From an uncultured Sulfitobacter sp. (lineage in GTDB: Bacteria; Pseudomonadota; Alphaproteobacteria; Rhodobacterales; Rhodobacteraceae), in the NCBI GenBank assembly GCA_905182645.1, contig CAJJCJ010000002.1, forward strand, positions 62,001 through 126,000: a stretch of DNA of 64,000 nt. Reading direction: 5' to 3'. Each line of letters begins with the position of its first letter. Positions within the stretch are counted from its first letter, which is position 1. Shown in pieces: positions 46,298-54,965 of the stretch. The notes under the pieces are model-generated. The model was not told the origin of the DNA and searched no databases. It was given only the letters and a program-made list of their open reading frames with translations. The position numbers and the translations under genes are program-made.

Positions 46298-46933
46298 TCA
46301 GATGCGGAGCAGCGGCTGCAGCAGGCGTGGAAGAAAAGAATTAAACCGCAAAGGCGCGTCCGTTGCAGCAAGACAGATGCAAGGCAAACCCGCGTCGGCA
46401 ATTGGCGTGTGTTCCAATGCTTGATCAGCAATTTCCAGATCACCGACGCCAAACCGGCCTGTGTCGTCACTAAAGCTCCCTTGCAGCACTAGCGTTAATT
46501 CAAGCCCATTGTGGCTATGATCTGGCACCGCTTGGCCGGGAGGGATATGGAGCAGCCGTACCGAGCCTTCGCGCCCTGACGACAAGATAGTTTGGCGCAC
46601 GCCCATGCCAAGCGACTTCCATTTAGGTGACTTGCCTTTCAGCGCAGCCATTACCGGACCGGGATAAATGCCCGACCGCGCATGGAGTGGCGTCGGCTTG
46701 ATCGGCGCATCGAGCAAGTCGAGGACATCAGATTTTAAGTCCTCAGAAAGCGCTTCTGTGCCGCCTGTTTCTAGGATCACGCCTCCTGCAGCCTGATGCG
46801 CCTCAAAGGCAGCGCGGCACTCAAGGCACAGCGAAATATGTGCGGCCACAACCACGGAAAAGGAATGTGGCAGGCTTCCAACAGCGTAAGCCATCAGCAA
46901 AGCTTCTGAGGTATGGTGGTTGATCGCGGTCAT
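46298..46933 (-). CDS. chrR: ChrR-type zinc anti-sigma factor (cupin)
   Basis: Anti-sigma factor that holds RpoE until singlet oxygen or organic peroxide signals release. 211 residues. The N-terminal anti-sigma domain has the zinc ligands H6/H7 and H32-x3-C36-x2-C39 (HISLCLEC); the C-terminal cupin domain has HSHNGLELTLVLQG (about 139-152) and EHTP, which complete a second metal site. It follows rpoE directly (one base apart), the standard arrangement. Confidence 0.93.
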   Translation of the reverse strand: MTAINHHTSEALLMAYAVGSLPHSFSVVVAAHISLCLECRAAFEAHQAAGGVILETGGTEALSEDLKSDVLDLLDAPIKPTPLHARSGIYPGPVMAALKGKSPKWKSLGMGVRQTILSSGREGSVRLLHIPPGQAVPDHSHNGLELTLVLQGSFSDDTGRFGVGDLEIADQALEHTPIADAGLPCICLAATDAPLRFNSFLPRLLQPLLRI

Positions 46934-46934
46934 G

Positions 46935-47501
46935 TTATCGCAAATCCTTCATCTCGTGGCGCAAACGTTCCAGACCGAGCCGGATGCGCGACTTTATTGT
47001 TCCAAGGGGTAGACCTGTCTGAGCGCTGATCTCCTGCTGGGTCAGTTCTCCTAGATAGGCCTGCTTTATAATCTCGCGCTGATCGGGTTTGAGCCGCTCT
47101 AGCGCTTGTTTTAATTTACTGATCTCTTGCTCAACTGCGAGGATTTGGCTGGCATCAGGTTCAGTGCTCGGGTCTTCGCCAAGTTCGTCAGGCAACGGTC
47201 GACCCTCTTTGCGGATCACATCAATTTGGCGATTGCGCGCGATTCTGTATATCCATGCGGACACTTGTGCGCGGGCAGGATCAAACTGTTCAGCCTTCCG
47301 CCAGACGGTCAGCATGACATCTTGCACGATTTCTTCTGCCTGCGCAGAGCCTGCACCCGACCGCATCACAAACCCCTTTAGGCGCGGCGCGAAATGATCG
47401 AACAACGCAGAAAAGGCCGCGCGGTCACGACGGTCACGCACTGCCAGCATCCACGTTGTTTGTGGTGAGATTTGGGTCGGCGGTTGCGTCACTTCGTTCA
47501 T
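46935..47501 (-). CDS. rpoE: ECF sigma factor RpoE (ECF11, ChrR partner)
   Basis: 188 residues from the ATG at 47501. Region 2 spans AFSALFDHFAPRLKGFV to MLTVWRKAEQFDP and region 4 spans LKPDQREIIKQAY to GTIKSRIRLGLERLR. The frame is open to 47567, but that ATG would lie a few bases from the predicted -10 box, so the downstream start is preferred. In Rhodobacter its homologue drives the singlet-oxygen response. Autoregulation is implied by its own promoter matching the divergent one. Confidence 0.95.
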   Translation of the reverse strand: MNEVTQPPTQISPQTTWMLAVRDRRDRAAFSALFDHFAPRLKGFVMRSGAGSAQAEEIVQDVMLTVWRKAEQFDPARAQVSAWIYRIARNRQIDVIRKEGRPLPDELGEDPSTEPDASQILAVEQEISKLKQALERLKPDQREIIKQAYLGELTQQEISAQTGLPLGTIKSRIRLGLERLRHEMKDLR

Positions 47502-47573
47502 GTCCTTTCGCGCCCCAAAAGTAGGGCGCCAGTCAGCGTGGTCGATATCGTGGCATGTGAGTAACATATGTCC

Positions 47574-47601
47574 TTTACGTGTGTAGATAAAAGTCAGATC
47601 A
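47574..47601 (-). promoter_or_regulatory. rpoE: RpoE-type promoter of rpoE-chrR
   Basis: Minus strand: -35 TGATCT (47601-47596), 16-base spacer, -10 CGTAAA (47579-47574). This resembles the known Rhodobacter RpoE promoter (TGATC at -35). It has exactly the same boxes and spacing as the divergent promoter, and predicts a 5' leader of about 65 bases before the ATG at 47501. Confidence 0.75.
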
Positions 47602-47605
47602 TCTT

Positions 47606-47633
47606 TGATCTAAATATTATTTAGTGACGTAAA
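47606..47633 (+). promoter_or_regulatory. RpoE-type promoter of the lipid-modification operon
   Basis: Plus strand: -35 TGATCT (47606-47611), 16-base spacer, -10 CGTAAA (47628-47633), 27 bases before the ATG of the flavin oxidoreductase gene at 47660. The -35 boxes of the two divergent promoters are four bases apart. Shared box sequence and spacing argue that RpoE controls both transcripts. Confidence 0.78.
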
Positions 47634-47659
47634 CATACAAAACAACAATCGGAGATACG

Positions 47660-48940
47660 ATGTCCCTTGATGCTCAGCCCATTGTACCACAGCGCATTGC
47701 TGTAATCGGCGGCGGTATTTCCGGCCTTGCCGCAGCCTATCTTTTGGCGCCGCACCACACTGTGTCGCTGTTTGAGGCCGCCCCGACGCTTGGTGGGCAT
47801 GCGCGCACCATAATGGCCGGAAAGCATGGCACACAGCCCGTTGATACCGGATTTATCGTATTCAACTATGCAAACTATCCACATTTAACGCGGATGTTTC
47901 AGGATCTCGATGTGCCTGTCGCAAAAAGCGACATGAGCTTTGGTATCTCAGTCAATGACGGCGAAATTGAATATGGACTGCGCAGTTTACGCGCGCTTGC
48001 GGCCCAACCAAGCAACCTGTTGCGGCCAGGATTTGCGCGCATGATCCGCGATATTTTGCGCTTTAATGACAAAGCGAAGGATGTCGTTGTCGGGGACGAC
48101 ACCACGATTGGCGAGCTGATGGATGACCTGAAGCTGGGTGATTGGTTCCAGCGCTATTACCTGATGCCACTTTGTGGGGCGATCTGGTCAACGCCGCTTG
48201 CCGATATCCGTGATTTTCCAGCGGGCGCGTTGTTACAGTTTTTCCGCAACCACGCATTGCTAAGCACATCAGGCCAACATCAATGGTGGACGGTTGACGG
48301 CGGTAGCATTGAATATGTCCGCCGGTTAGAGCATCATCTGCGTGGGCGCGGTGTTGCGATCCACACCGCCACACCAGTGCAAGCTGTTTTACGCGATGGC
48401 ACGCAAAGCCACGTCAAATGCGCCGGCGCACCACAAACGCCGTTTGATCAGGTGATTTTTGCCTGCCATCCGGATCAAGCCCTGCGCATGCTTGATCGGC
48501 CAACTCCGACCGAAAATGCAGCCTTGTCCGCGATCCGGTATCAAGACAACCAGATGGTTCTACACCGCGATATCAGCCAAATGCCGCAACGGCGCAGCAC
48601 TTGGTCCAGCTGGGTATATAAAACCGACACAAGGCAGGCTGAACCCGCGATTAGTGTCACCTATTGGATGAATCGCCTTCAAAATATTCCACATGATGAT
48701 CCGATGTTTGTGTCGCTTAACCCATCGACCACAGTGCCAGATCACCTGATTTACGACCAAAAGACATTTCGCCATCCGGTGTTTGATACAGCCGCGATTG
48801 CGGCACAACGGCAGCTGTCGGCAATACAGGGGCAGAACAATACTTGGTTTGCTGGGGCCTATACGCGGCACGGATTTCATGAAGACGGCTTTGCCAGTGC
48901 GGTGCGTATTGCACGCCTGATGGAGCGGCAGGTCGCATGA
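47660..48940 (+). CDS. FAD-dependent oxidoreductase (amine-oxidase-like, COG2907), candidate UfaD
   Basis: 426 residues. FAD-binding motif IAVIGGGISGLAAAYLL (13-29), followed by FEAAPTLGGHARTI and DTGFIVFN; C-terminal FAD contact NTWFAGAYTRHGFHEDGF. COG2907 proteins are consistently found in ChrR/RpoE regulons beside DUF1365 and cyclopropane-synthase-like genes. In Rhodobacter a flavin desaturase (UfaD) acts on methylated phospholipid acyl chains in furan fatty acid synthesis, and this is the natural candidate; the identity is inferred from context. Overlaps the next gene by ATGA. Confidence 0.85.
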   Translation: MSLDAQPIVPQRIAVIGGGISGLAAAYLLAPHHTVSLFEAAPTLGGHARTIMAGKHGTQPVDTGFIVFNYANYPHLTRMFQDLDVPVAKSDMSFGISVNDGEIEYGLRSLRALAAQPSNLLRPGFARMIRDILRFNDKAKDVVVGDDTTIGELMDDLKLGDWFQRYYLMPLCGAIWSTPLADIRDFPAGALLQFFRNHALLSTSGQHQWWTVDGGSIEYVRRLEHHLRGRGVAIHTATPVQAVLRDGTQSHVKCAGAPQTPFDQVIFACHPDQALRMLDRPTPTENAALSAIRYQDNQMVLHRDISQMPQRRSTWSSWVYKTDTRQAEPAISVTYWMNRLQNIPHDDPMFVSLNPSTTVPDHLIYDQKTFRHPVFDTAAIAAQRQLSAIQGQNNTWFAGAYTRHGFHEDGFASAVRIARLMERQVA

Positions 48941-49692
48941 CCCATGGTCCTGAATATATATCGGGTGTGACAACCCATACGCGGCGCGGGTCAATCCGCA
49001 ATCGTTTCAGCTATGGCGTCGATTTTGTTTTAATCGACCCAGAAGCGCAGGGCGCAACACCGAAGCTATTTTCGCGCAACCGCTTTAACCTTGTATCTGT
49101 TCACGACCGCGATCACGGTGGCCCATTGAAGGCGGGACGAGGACCGATCTGGGCGCGCGAAGCCTTGGCAAGCCACGGTTTAAGCGACCCACGTGTCAAG
49201 TTGCTGTTGTTGACACAGCCGCGCTTTTTGGGCTACGGTTTCAATCCTGTTAGCTTTTGGTTGGCGATGTTGGACGATGGGCTTGTCGCGGTAATCGCAG
49301 AGGTTTCAACGCCATTTGGCGACCGCCATTCATATCTTTGCCACCAGAAAAATTTCACGCCGATCACTGGAGAAACCCGGATCACGAAACCAAAAATGTT
49401 GCATGTGTCGCCATTTCAAGACGTCGCTTCGCAATACAGGTTCGGCTTTGATATTCGTGCAGACCAGATCGCGATCCAGATCCATTTCAGCAATGAGGCT
49501 GAGGGCGTCGTGGCGACGTTGTCTGGGGCGCGGATGCCCATGACCACCGCGCGGCTTATCCGCGCAAGCATACGCCACCCTTTGGGTGCGTTACGCACAG
49601 TCACCCTGATCCACTGTCAAGCAGTTCGCTTGAAATTGAAGGGTGCAGTTTACCGTACCCGTCCTACCCCCCCTAAATCTGAGGTCTCTTGA
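48937..49692 (+). CDS. DUF1365 family protein
   Basis: 251 residues with the DUF1365 core: HTRRGSIRNRFSYGVDFVLI at the N-terminus, LLTQPRFLGYGFNPVSFWLA (about 88-107), FGDRHSYLCHQKNF and KMLHVSPFQDV. Function is unknown; the family nearly always lies between a COG2907 oxidoreductase and a cyclopropane-synthase-like gene, as here, which implies a role in lipid acyl-chain modification. Start and stop overlap both neighbours (ATGA, TGATG). Confidence 0.88.
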   Translation: MTHGPEYISGVTTHTRRGSIRNRFSYGVDFVLIDPEAQGATPKLFSRNRFNLVSVHDRDHGGPLKAGRGPIWAREALASHGLSDPRVKLLLLTQPRFLGYGFNPVSFWLAMLDDGLVAVIAEVSTPFGDRHSYLCHQKNFTPITGETRITKPKMLHVSPFQDVASQYRFGFDIRADQIAIQIHFSNEAEGVVATLSGARMPMTTARLIRASIRHPLGALRTVTLIHCQAVRLKLKGAVYRTRPTPPKSEVS

Positions 49693-50849
49693 TGCTATTC
49701 CTAACAAAGCGTGTGAAACATGATTTTCTGGAGTCCTGTTCGCGGATCACAATCGGCAGTTTGCGGCTACGCACACCTGAGGGCGAAGTGTTGGACTTCG
49801 GTCAAGGGAGCCCAGCTGCGGAAATGAAGATCAACGACTGGTCAGTGGTTACGGCCGTCGCTGCGCGAGGCGATATCGGACTTGGCGAAACCTATGTCGC
49901 GGGCCTATGGGACACGCCCTCAATCGCAGGCCTATCTGAAGTTGCCCTCTTGAACATGGATAAATTTGATGGATTCGCCTACGCAGGGTTCTGGAATAGC
50001 CTCAAGTTCCGTTTTGTGAACAGGTTTATGCGCACCAATTCAGTACGCGGTGCGTCGCGCAACATCCGCGCGCATTACGATGTTGGAAATGAGTTTTATC
50101 AACTCTGGCTCGACGAAGGCATGACATACAGCTCTGCGATGTTTGCGGCAGGTGACAACGACCTTCACCGTGCACAAAACCGGAAATACGACCGTATTCT
50201 TCAACGGTTGGACCAGTCTGAACGTGTGCTGGAGATCGGCTGCGGTTGGGGCGGGTTCGCTGAGCGTGCTGCCGATGCAGGGCACCATGTAACGGGGCTG
50301 ACAATTTCACCAAGCCAGAAAGGTTACGCCGACGCGCGCTTAGATGGGCGCGCCGATATACGTTTACAAGACTACCGCAAAAGCACGGGACAGTTTGATA
50401 GCATCGTCTCAATTGAGATGATCGAGGCGGTTGGGCAAAACTATTGGCCGACGTATTTCGCGACCCTTAAGGCGCGATTGGCCGCGCATGGGTCGGCCAT
50501 GATCCAAGCGATCACAGTGCCGGATGCTCATTTTGATACGTACCAGCGCAACTCGGATTACATTCGCCACTATACATTTCCGGGCGGCATGTTGCTTTCG
50601 AACGCAGTGATCGCCGATCAAGCGCGCCAAGCAGGGCTTGTCGTCAAAGATAGCCATGCGTTTGGCCAAGATTACGCACGCACATGCAGCGTTTGGAACG
50701 AGCGCCTCGATCAGCAGGCCGACCGGATACGCATGTATGGTTATGACGAAAGCTTTTTACGCAACTGGCGCTACTATTTGGGCACCTGTGCGGCGTCCTT
50801 CGCGGTTGGGCAAACTGATGTAGTTCAAGTGGAGCTTGTCCATGCATAA
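49692..50849 (+). CDS. Cyclopropane-fatty-acyl-phospholipid synthase family methyltransferase, candidate UfaM
   Basis: 385 residues from the ATG at 49692. SAM-binding motif VLEIGCGWGG (179-188); the substrate-side block AHYDVGNEFYQLWLDEGMTYSSA (128-150) is that of CFA synthases, which methylate double bonds of membrane phospholipids. In the Rhodobacter RpoE response a homologue (UfaM) methylates vaccenate on the way to furan fatty acids. A plain cyclopropane synthase is the alternative. Confidence 0.87.
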   Translation: MLFLTKRVKHDFLESCSRITIGSLRLRTPEGEVLDFGQGSPAAEMKINDWSVVTAVAARGDIGLGETYVAGLWDTPSIAGLSEVALLNMDKFDGFAYAGFWNSLKFRFVNRFMRTNSVRGASRNIRAHYDVGNEFYQLWLDEGMTYSSAMFAAGDNDLHRAQNRKYDRILQRLDQSERVLEIGCGWGGFAERAADAGHHVTGLTISPSQKGYADARLDGRADIRLQDYRKSTGQFDSIVSIEMIEAVGQNYWPTYFATLKARLAAHGSAMIQAITVPDAHFDTYQRNSDYIRHYTFPGGMLLSNAVIADQARQAGLVVKDSHAFGQDYARTCSVWNERLDQQADRIRMYGYDESFLRNWRYYLGTCAASFAVGQTDVVQVELVHA

Positions 50850-51579
50850 GCGCGAAACAATTTGGATAATTGGTGCCACCGAAGGGATAGGTGCCGCCTT
50901 GGCGCAGCAATGGGCGTCGCAGGGCGCACGGCTCATCTTATCTGCAAGAACCTCAGAGCGCCTTGAGGAACTGACTGAAAATCTTGGCAGTGATCACATC
51001 GCATGGCCAATGGACGTCGGTAACCGAGAAAGCGTAAACGCAGTCGCTGCAAAAATTGCAGAGATTGGTCCAATTGATCGTGTGATACATCTCGCGGCAA
51101 TCTACGATCCTGGCAAAATCGCAGATTTGGACCGCGACATGGCGGCGCAAATCATAAACGTCAATCTGACAGGCAGCTTTCACATCGCCCAGATTGCGCC
51201 CGCTTTGCTGCGCCAGGGTGGACAATTGGCCCTTTGCGGGTCTGTCGCAGGTTACATCGGTTTGCCGCAAGGTCAGATCTATTCCGCAACCAAGGCTGGG
51301 GTGATCAATCTTGCCGAAACCATGCGTGCCGAGCTTACCGGAATTATTGATGTGCGGTTGATTAGCCCGGGTTTTGTCGACACCCGCCTAACCCAACGCA
51401 ACGATTTTACGATGCCCGCAATTATGACGCCGCAAACTGCAGCCGATGCCATAATAAAAGGGCTTACTGGTCGAAGGTTTGAAGTGCATTTTCCGCGTCG
51501 CATGACCTATAGCCTCAAACTTCTTCAGGCGTTGCCCTATTGGGCGCTCTTCCCTCTGACACGTAGGTTGACACAATGA
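50842..51579 (+). CDS. SDR family oxidoreductase in the RpoE operon
   Basis: 245 residues from the ATG at 50842. Nucleotide motif GATEGIG (11-17), catalytic S134, Y147 and K151 (GSVAGYIGLPQGQIYSATK). The C-terminus is hydrophobic and basic (MTYSLKLLQALPYWALFPLT), which suggests membrane association and fits a lipid substrate. Overlaps the methyltransferase stop by 8 bases and the next gene by ATGA. Confidence 0.88.
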   Translation: MHKRETIWIIGATEGIGAALAQQWASQGARLILSARTSERLEELTENLGSDHIAWPMDVGNRESVNAVAAKIAEIGPIDRVIHLAAIYDPGKIADLDRDMAAQIINVNLTGSFHIAQIAPALLRQGGQLALCGSVAGYIGLPQGQIYSATKAGVINLAETMRAELTGIIDVRLISPGFVDTRLTQRNDFTMPAIMTPQTAADAIIKGLTGRRFEVHFPRRMTYSLKLLQALPYWALFPLTRRLTQ

Positions 51580-52319
51580 ACATCCTAACAACACTGATCG
51601 TCCACCCTAAAAACCTTGCGATTTTAGTGCTCATTTCTACGATCGCATTTGCGGTGTCACCTTTTGTGACCCCAGGGTTTGGCGGGTTTACGGCAGACCA
51701 GTTTCCGGTGCCGCAAGTCAACCCACCTGTGCAACCGTCCGGTTACGCATTTTCTATTTGGGGCGTCATCTATCTTTGGCTAATCGCCGGTGCAGTCTAC
51801 GGCACATTGCGCGCAGCCGACGACCAAGATTGGCGTGCGATGCGGTGGCCGTTGACGGTCAGTCTCGTAATTGGCTGTTTCTGGATAGCAGCTGCAAATA
51901 CTGCGCCAATTTTGGCAACCGTAATGATCATTTTGATGGCTGCAACCGCGGTGATGTCGATGCTAAAGGCGGGCAGCAGCCAGCCTTGGATGCAGGTGCG
52001 ACCTGTTGCGCTTTATGCTGGTTGGTTAACGGCTGCATCAGGTGTGGCAATGGGTGTAATGCTTGGTGGCTATGCAATTTTGACGTCGCAAACTGCGGCT
52101 ATTCTTTGCCTTATCAGCGTGTTGGTCGTCGCCCTCGTCGTACAGTCGAAAAGACCACTTGAGTGGGGTTACCCGGCCGCAATCGTATGGGCGCTGATCG
52201 GCGTGATCGCTGCAAACCTATCCACCTCAAATTGGCCTGTAATCACTCTGGCCGCCCTTGGCGTCGCAGCACTGACGTTGCGGACAATTCTATCTGTCAT
52301 GAAAGAAGAAACCTTATGA
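51576..52319 (+). CDS. TspO/MBR-like polytopic membrane protein
   Basis: 247 residues with about seven transmembrane helices. The N-terminal region QPSGYAFSIWGVIYLWLIAG (about 54-73) resembles TspO, which binds tetrapyrroles, although this protein is about 90 residues longer than classic TspO. In photo-oxidative stress a tetrapyrrole-linked role would fit, but that is inference. Coupled to the SDR gene and to the DUF2177 gene by ATGA overlaps. Confidence 0.65.
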   Translation: MNILTTLIVHPKNLAILVLISTIAFAVSPFVTPGFGGFTADQFPVPQVNPPVQPSGYAFSIWGVIYLWLIAGAVYGTLRAADDQDWRAMRWPLTVSLVIGCFWIAAANTAPILATVMIILMAATAVMSMLKAGSSQPWMQVRPVALYAGWLTAASGVAMGVMLGGYAILTSQTAAILCLISVLVVALVVQSKRPLEWGYPAAIVWALIGVIAANLSTSNWPVITLAALGVAALTLRTILSVMKEETL

Positions 52320-52714
52320 AAATCATGATCCTTTATTTAGCCACTGCATTCATCTTTTTCGCCGTTGACTTTATTGGCCTGCGATATCTGGTAAAACCAG
52401 TGTTTGATCGCCACGTTGCACATCTTTTTGCTGATCCGTTTCGCGCAGTTCCAGCGTTGTTGTTCTATTTGGGCTATGTCGCAGGCATTCTTTGGTTTGT
52501 ATCGGTACCTGCGTTGCGCGCGGGCGACCCTGTAGCTGCGCTCGTAGGAGGCATTGCTTTGGGTCTTTTGGCATATGGCACTTATGAATTTACCAATTAT
52601 GCCACGCTACGCGACTGGTCGATGGAGCAGGTCGCTATCGACACTATTTGGGGCGGGGCGTTGACTGGGCTTTCTGCTTGGGCAGGGGTTATGATCGTAC
52701 GTGCATTAGGGTAA
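52316..52714 (+). CDS. DUF2177 family membrane protein
   Basis: 132 residues from the ATG at 52316, with four transmembrane helices. Family blocks: ILYLATAFIFFAVDFIGLRY, FYLGYVAGILWFVSVPAL, YGTYEFTNYATLRDW and DTIWGGALTGLSAW. Function is unknown; the family recurs in COG2907/DUF1365/CFA clusters. Last gene of the RpoE operon. Confidence 0.85.
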   Translation: MKIMILYLATAFIFFAVDFIGLRYLVKPVFDRHVAHLFADPFRAVPALLFYLGYVAGILWFVSVPALRAGDPVAALVGGIALGLLAYGTYEFTNYATLRDWSMEQVAIDTIWGGALTGLSAWAGVMIVRALG

Positions 52715-53247
52715 ATTGGGTTGAGCGATTGACCGAACTGAATTCGTCAAAAATTAAGGCTATGTGCTTTTGGTTCTCTTTTTTTAGTGGAAACGGACAT
52801 GAGATATGACAAAGTTGAACTAGCTACTGGGCTAATCAGACTTAAGAGTATGCTCGAAACTGGCGTTTGGTGTGCCGCTAAAGTTTGGCTGTCAATCGCA
52901 GAGCAATAAGGGTCCTAATACGCGGGGTAAAAAGGGCCACTGCGTTTGGGTTGGATCGCTAGGGGCTGACCAATCTGGAGGCCCACAAGTTTCACCATGC
53001 ACGAGTTTATCAACCAACGCGAGGGCGCCATCGACGAGATCTACCGCACTACAATTCCAAGCTCGCCAGCCACAATTTAGCATCTTCAGATGATGTAGCA
53101 AAGCGGGTCATGGCCTTGGGCGGCGGCAGTGCGCGGCAAGGTTTGCGTCAGTGATCCAATCTGCGGACTTCTGGTCTACTGGATTGCAAAAAACGTTCCA
53201 CGACGCCAAAAATCCCATGCTGTTTTCAGCCCACCAACGTGCTTAAA
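52715..53247. other. 533-base region without an intact gene; possible degenerate coding remnants
   Basis: Short fragments only. A 36-codon frame at 52799-52909 (MRYDKVELATGLIRLKSMLE...), then a series on the plus strand: MHEFINQREGAIDEIYR from 52997, a shifted frame HYNSKLASHNLASSDDVAKR ... GSARQGLRQ ending at 53154, and VIQSADFWSTGLQKTFHDAK ... HQRA from 53151 to 53246. The last three could be one gene broken by two frameshifts. I do not recognise the product. Part of the left half is AT-richer than its surroundings. No terminator hairpin is clear. Confidence 0.4.
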
Positions 53248-54303
53248 TCAGCGGCCTACATCCTCGGGGGCCACAGCCGTCGCCTTGATGATTGCAAATA
53301 TTTTTGCGCCAACAGTCAGCTTCATATCGCGCAAACTGGCCTTGGTGATCCGCGCAAGCAGTGGCGTTTGCCCCGCCATCAGACCAATCGCCACCCCTGT
53401 GCCGCGCCCGTCTTCAATCGCGGTAATGGTCACGGGCAAAACGTTACGTGCGGATATTTGGGCAGCTATCTTGCTTGCCAAGATCACGTCTTGCGCAGGG
53501 ATACGGACCCGCACCCCCTGCCCCAAACGGCCGACATGCCCCGGCAAACTAATCTGCCCACCGTCAAACGTCAGACGCGTCAAATGGTCATCCGCGTCAT
53601 AGCCCGCAACCGTGGCCGCAATCACCGCACCCGCGTCGCGCACGCCCAGCAATGGCACCGACGCAGGATGCGACAATACCTGCGCCAACGGACCCGCACG
53701 GACAACCTTTCCAGCGTCCAACACGACCAGATAATTTGCCAACCTTGCAACCTCGGACATCGCGTGGCTGACATAGATCATCGGCATGCCAAAATCATCG
53801 CGGAGCTGTTCAAGATACGGCAAAATCTCAGCCTTGCGCGGTGCATCAAGTGCGGCCAAAGGCTCGTCCAACAGCAACATGTCAGGATTGCTCATCAACG
53901 CACGTCCCAATGCCACCCGCTGTTTTTCACCGCCCGACAAGTCGACAGGTTTGCGCGCCAAAAGCGCCCCAAGCCCAAGTAATTCGACGATACGGTCATG
54001 GTCATGCCTGCCACCAAACGTCAGGTTTTTCTCCACCGTTAAATGCGGAAACAACCGCGCATCTTGAAATACCAGCCCCAGCTTGCGACTGCGCGCAGGC
54101 AAACTGTGCGGGTGATTAAACAACATACGATCCGACAGGTTGATCTGGCCAGCGTCAGGCGTCACAAGCCCTGCAATCATGTTGATAAGCGTGGTTTTAC
54201 CTGACCCCGATCGCCCAAAGATCGCCGTCACACCGCGCGGCGCGTTGAACGCCACATCAAGAGTGAAGTTACCAAGTTTCTTTTGCACATTTACGTTAAT
54301 CAT
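53248..54303 (-). CDS. modC: Molybdate ABC transporter ATPase ModC
   Basis: 351 residues from the ATG at 54303. Walker A GRSGSGKTT (30-38), signature LSGGEKQRVALGRAL, Walker B MLLLDEPLAALD, and a C-terminal molybdate-binding TOBE/Mop domain (about 285-350; SARNVLPVTITAIEDG). The TOBE domain senses internal molybdate. Its start overlaps modB (ATGA). Confidence 0.94.
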   Translation of the reverse strand: MINVNVQKKLGNFTLDVAFNAPRGVTAIFGRSGSGKTTLINMIAGLVTPDAGQINLSDRMLFNHPHSLPARSRKLGLVFQDARLFPHLTVEKNLTFGGRHDHDRIVELLGLGALLARKPVDLSGGEKQRVALGRALMSNPDMLLLDEPLAALDAPRKAEILPYLEQLRDDFGMPMIYVSHAMSEVARLANYLVVLDAGKVVRAGPLAQVLSHPASVPLLGVRDAGAVIAATVAGYDADDHLTRLTFDGGQISLPGHVGRLGQGVRVRIPAQDVILASKIAAQISARNVLPVTITAIEDGRGTGVAIGLMAGQTPLLARITKASLRDMKLTVGAKIFAIIKATAVAPEDVGR

Positions 54304-54965
54304 CGGGTCACCATCCGGCGGGCAAGCCACTCAGACGCGATCACTGCGCCCATGGCCAAAACGATGGACACACCCACCAACCAGACCACTGCGCCCTCTT
54401 GGCCCGGCACTTGCAATGCCGCATAAATCGCCGATGGAATGGTCTCGGTTTGACCTGGAATCGCCGCCACAAATGTGATCGTCGCGCCAAATTCGCCCAG
54501 CGCTTTGGCAAAGCCCAACACCGCCCCCGCAATAACGGCAGGCGCAATTAACGGTAGGGTCACGCGCATGAAAACGCCTGCATTTGTGGCCCCCAACGTG
54601 CGGGCTGCGTCCTCTAATCCGGTATCGACCGCCTCGAACCCCAACCTAATAGCGCGCACCATCAACGGGAACCCCATGATGCCCGCCGCAAGTGCAGCTC
54701 CGGTCCAGCGAAACGCAAGTGTGACGCCCAGCAGATCATACAACAGGCTCCCGACTGCACCTTGCCGACCAAAGACAACTAGCAGTAAATACCCTGTCAC
54801 AACGGGCGGCAAAACAAGCGGCAGATGCACCAGACCGTTTAGCAATCCATGTCCCCAAAACCGTTTGCGGGCCAATATAAACGCCACCCAGACTGCAATG
54901 GGTAGCGTGCAAATCGTGGCCAGCGCGGACACCTGCAACGACAATATGACCGGCGCCCAGATCAT
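54300..54965 (-). CDS. modB: Molybdate ABC transporter permease ModB
   Basis: 221 residues from the ATG at 54965, which overlaps the modA stop (ATGA); an upstream in-frame extension lies inside modA. About five transmembrane helices; ModB landmarks are HLPLVLPPVVTGYLLL, the EAA loop DAARTLGATNAGVFMRVTLPL and FAKALGEFGATITFV. Confidence 0.94.
   Translation of the reverse strand: MIWAPVILSLQVSALATICTLPIAVWVAFILARKRFWGHGLLNGLVHLPLVLPPVVTGYLLLVVFGRQGAVGSLLYDLLGVTLAFRWTGAALAAGIMGFPLMVRAIRLGFEAVDTGLEDAARTLGATNAGVFMRVTLPLIAPAVIAGAVLGFAKALGEFGATITFVAAIPGQTETIPSAIYAALQVPGQEGAVVWLVGVSIVLAMGAVIASEWLARRMVTR

Noticed and set aside
47502..47567. Upstream ATG at 47567 as the rpoE start
   Set aside because: It would begin only a few bases from the predicted -10 box (47574-47579) with no ribosome-binding site; the downstream ATG at 47501 fits the family length.
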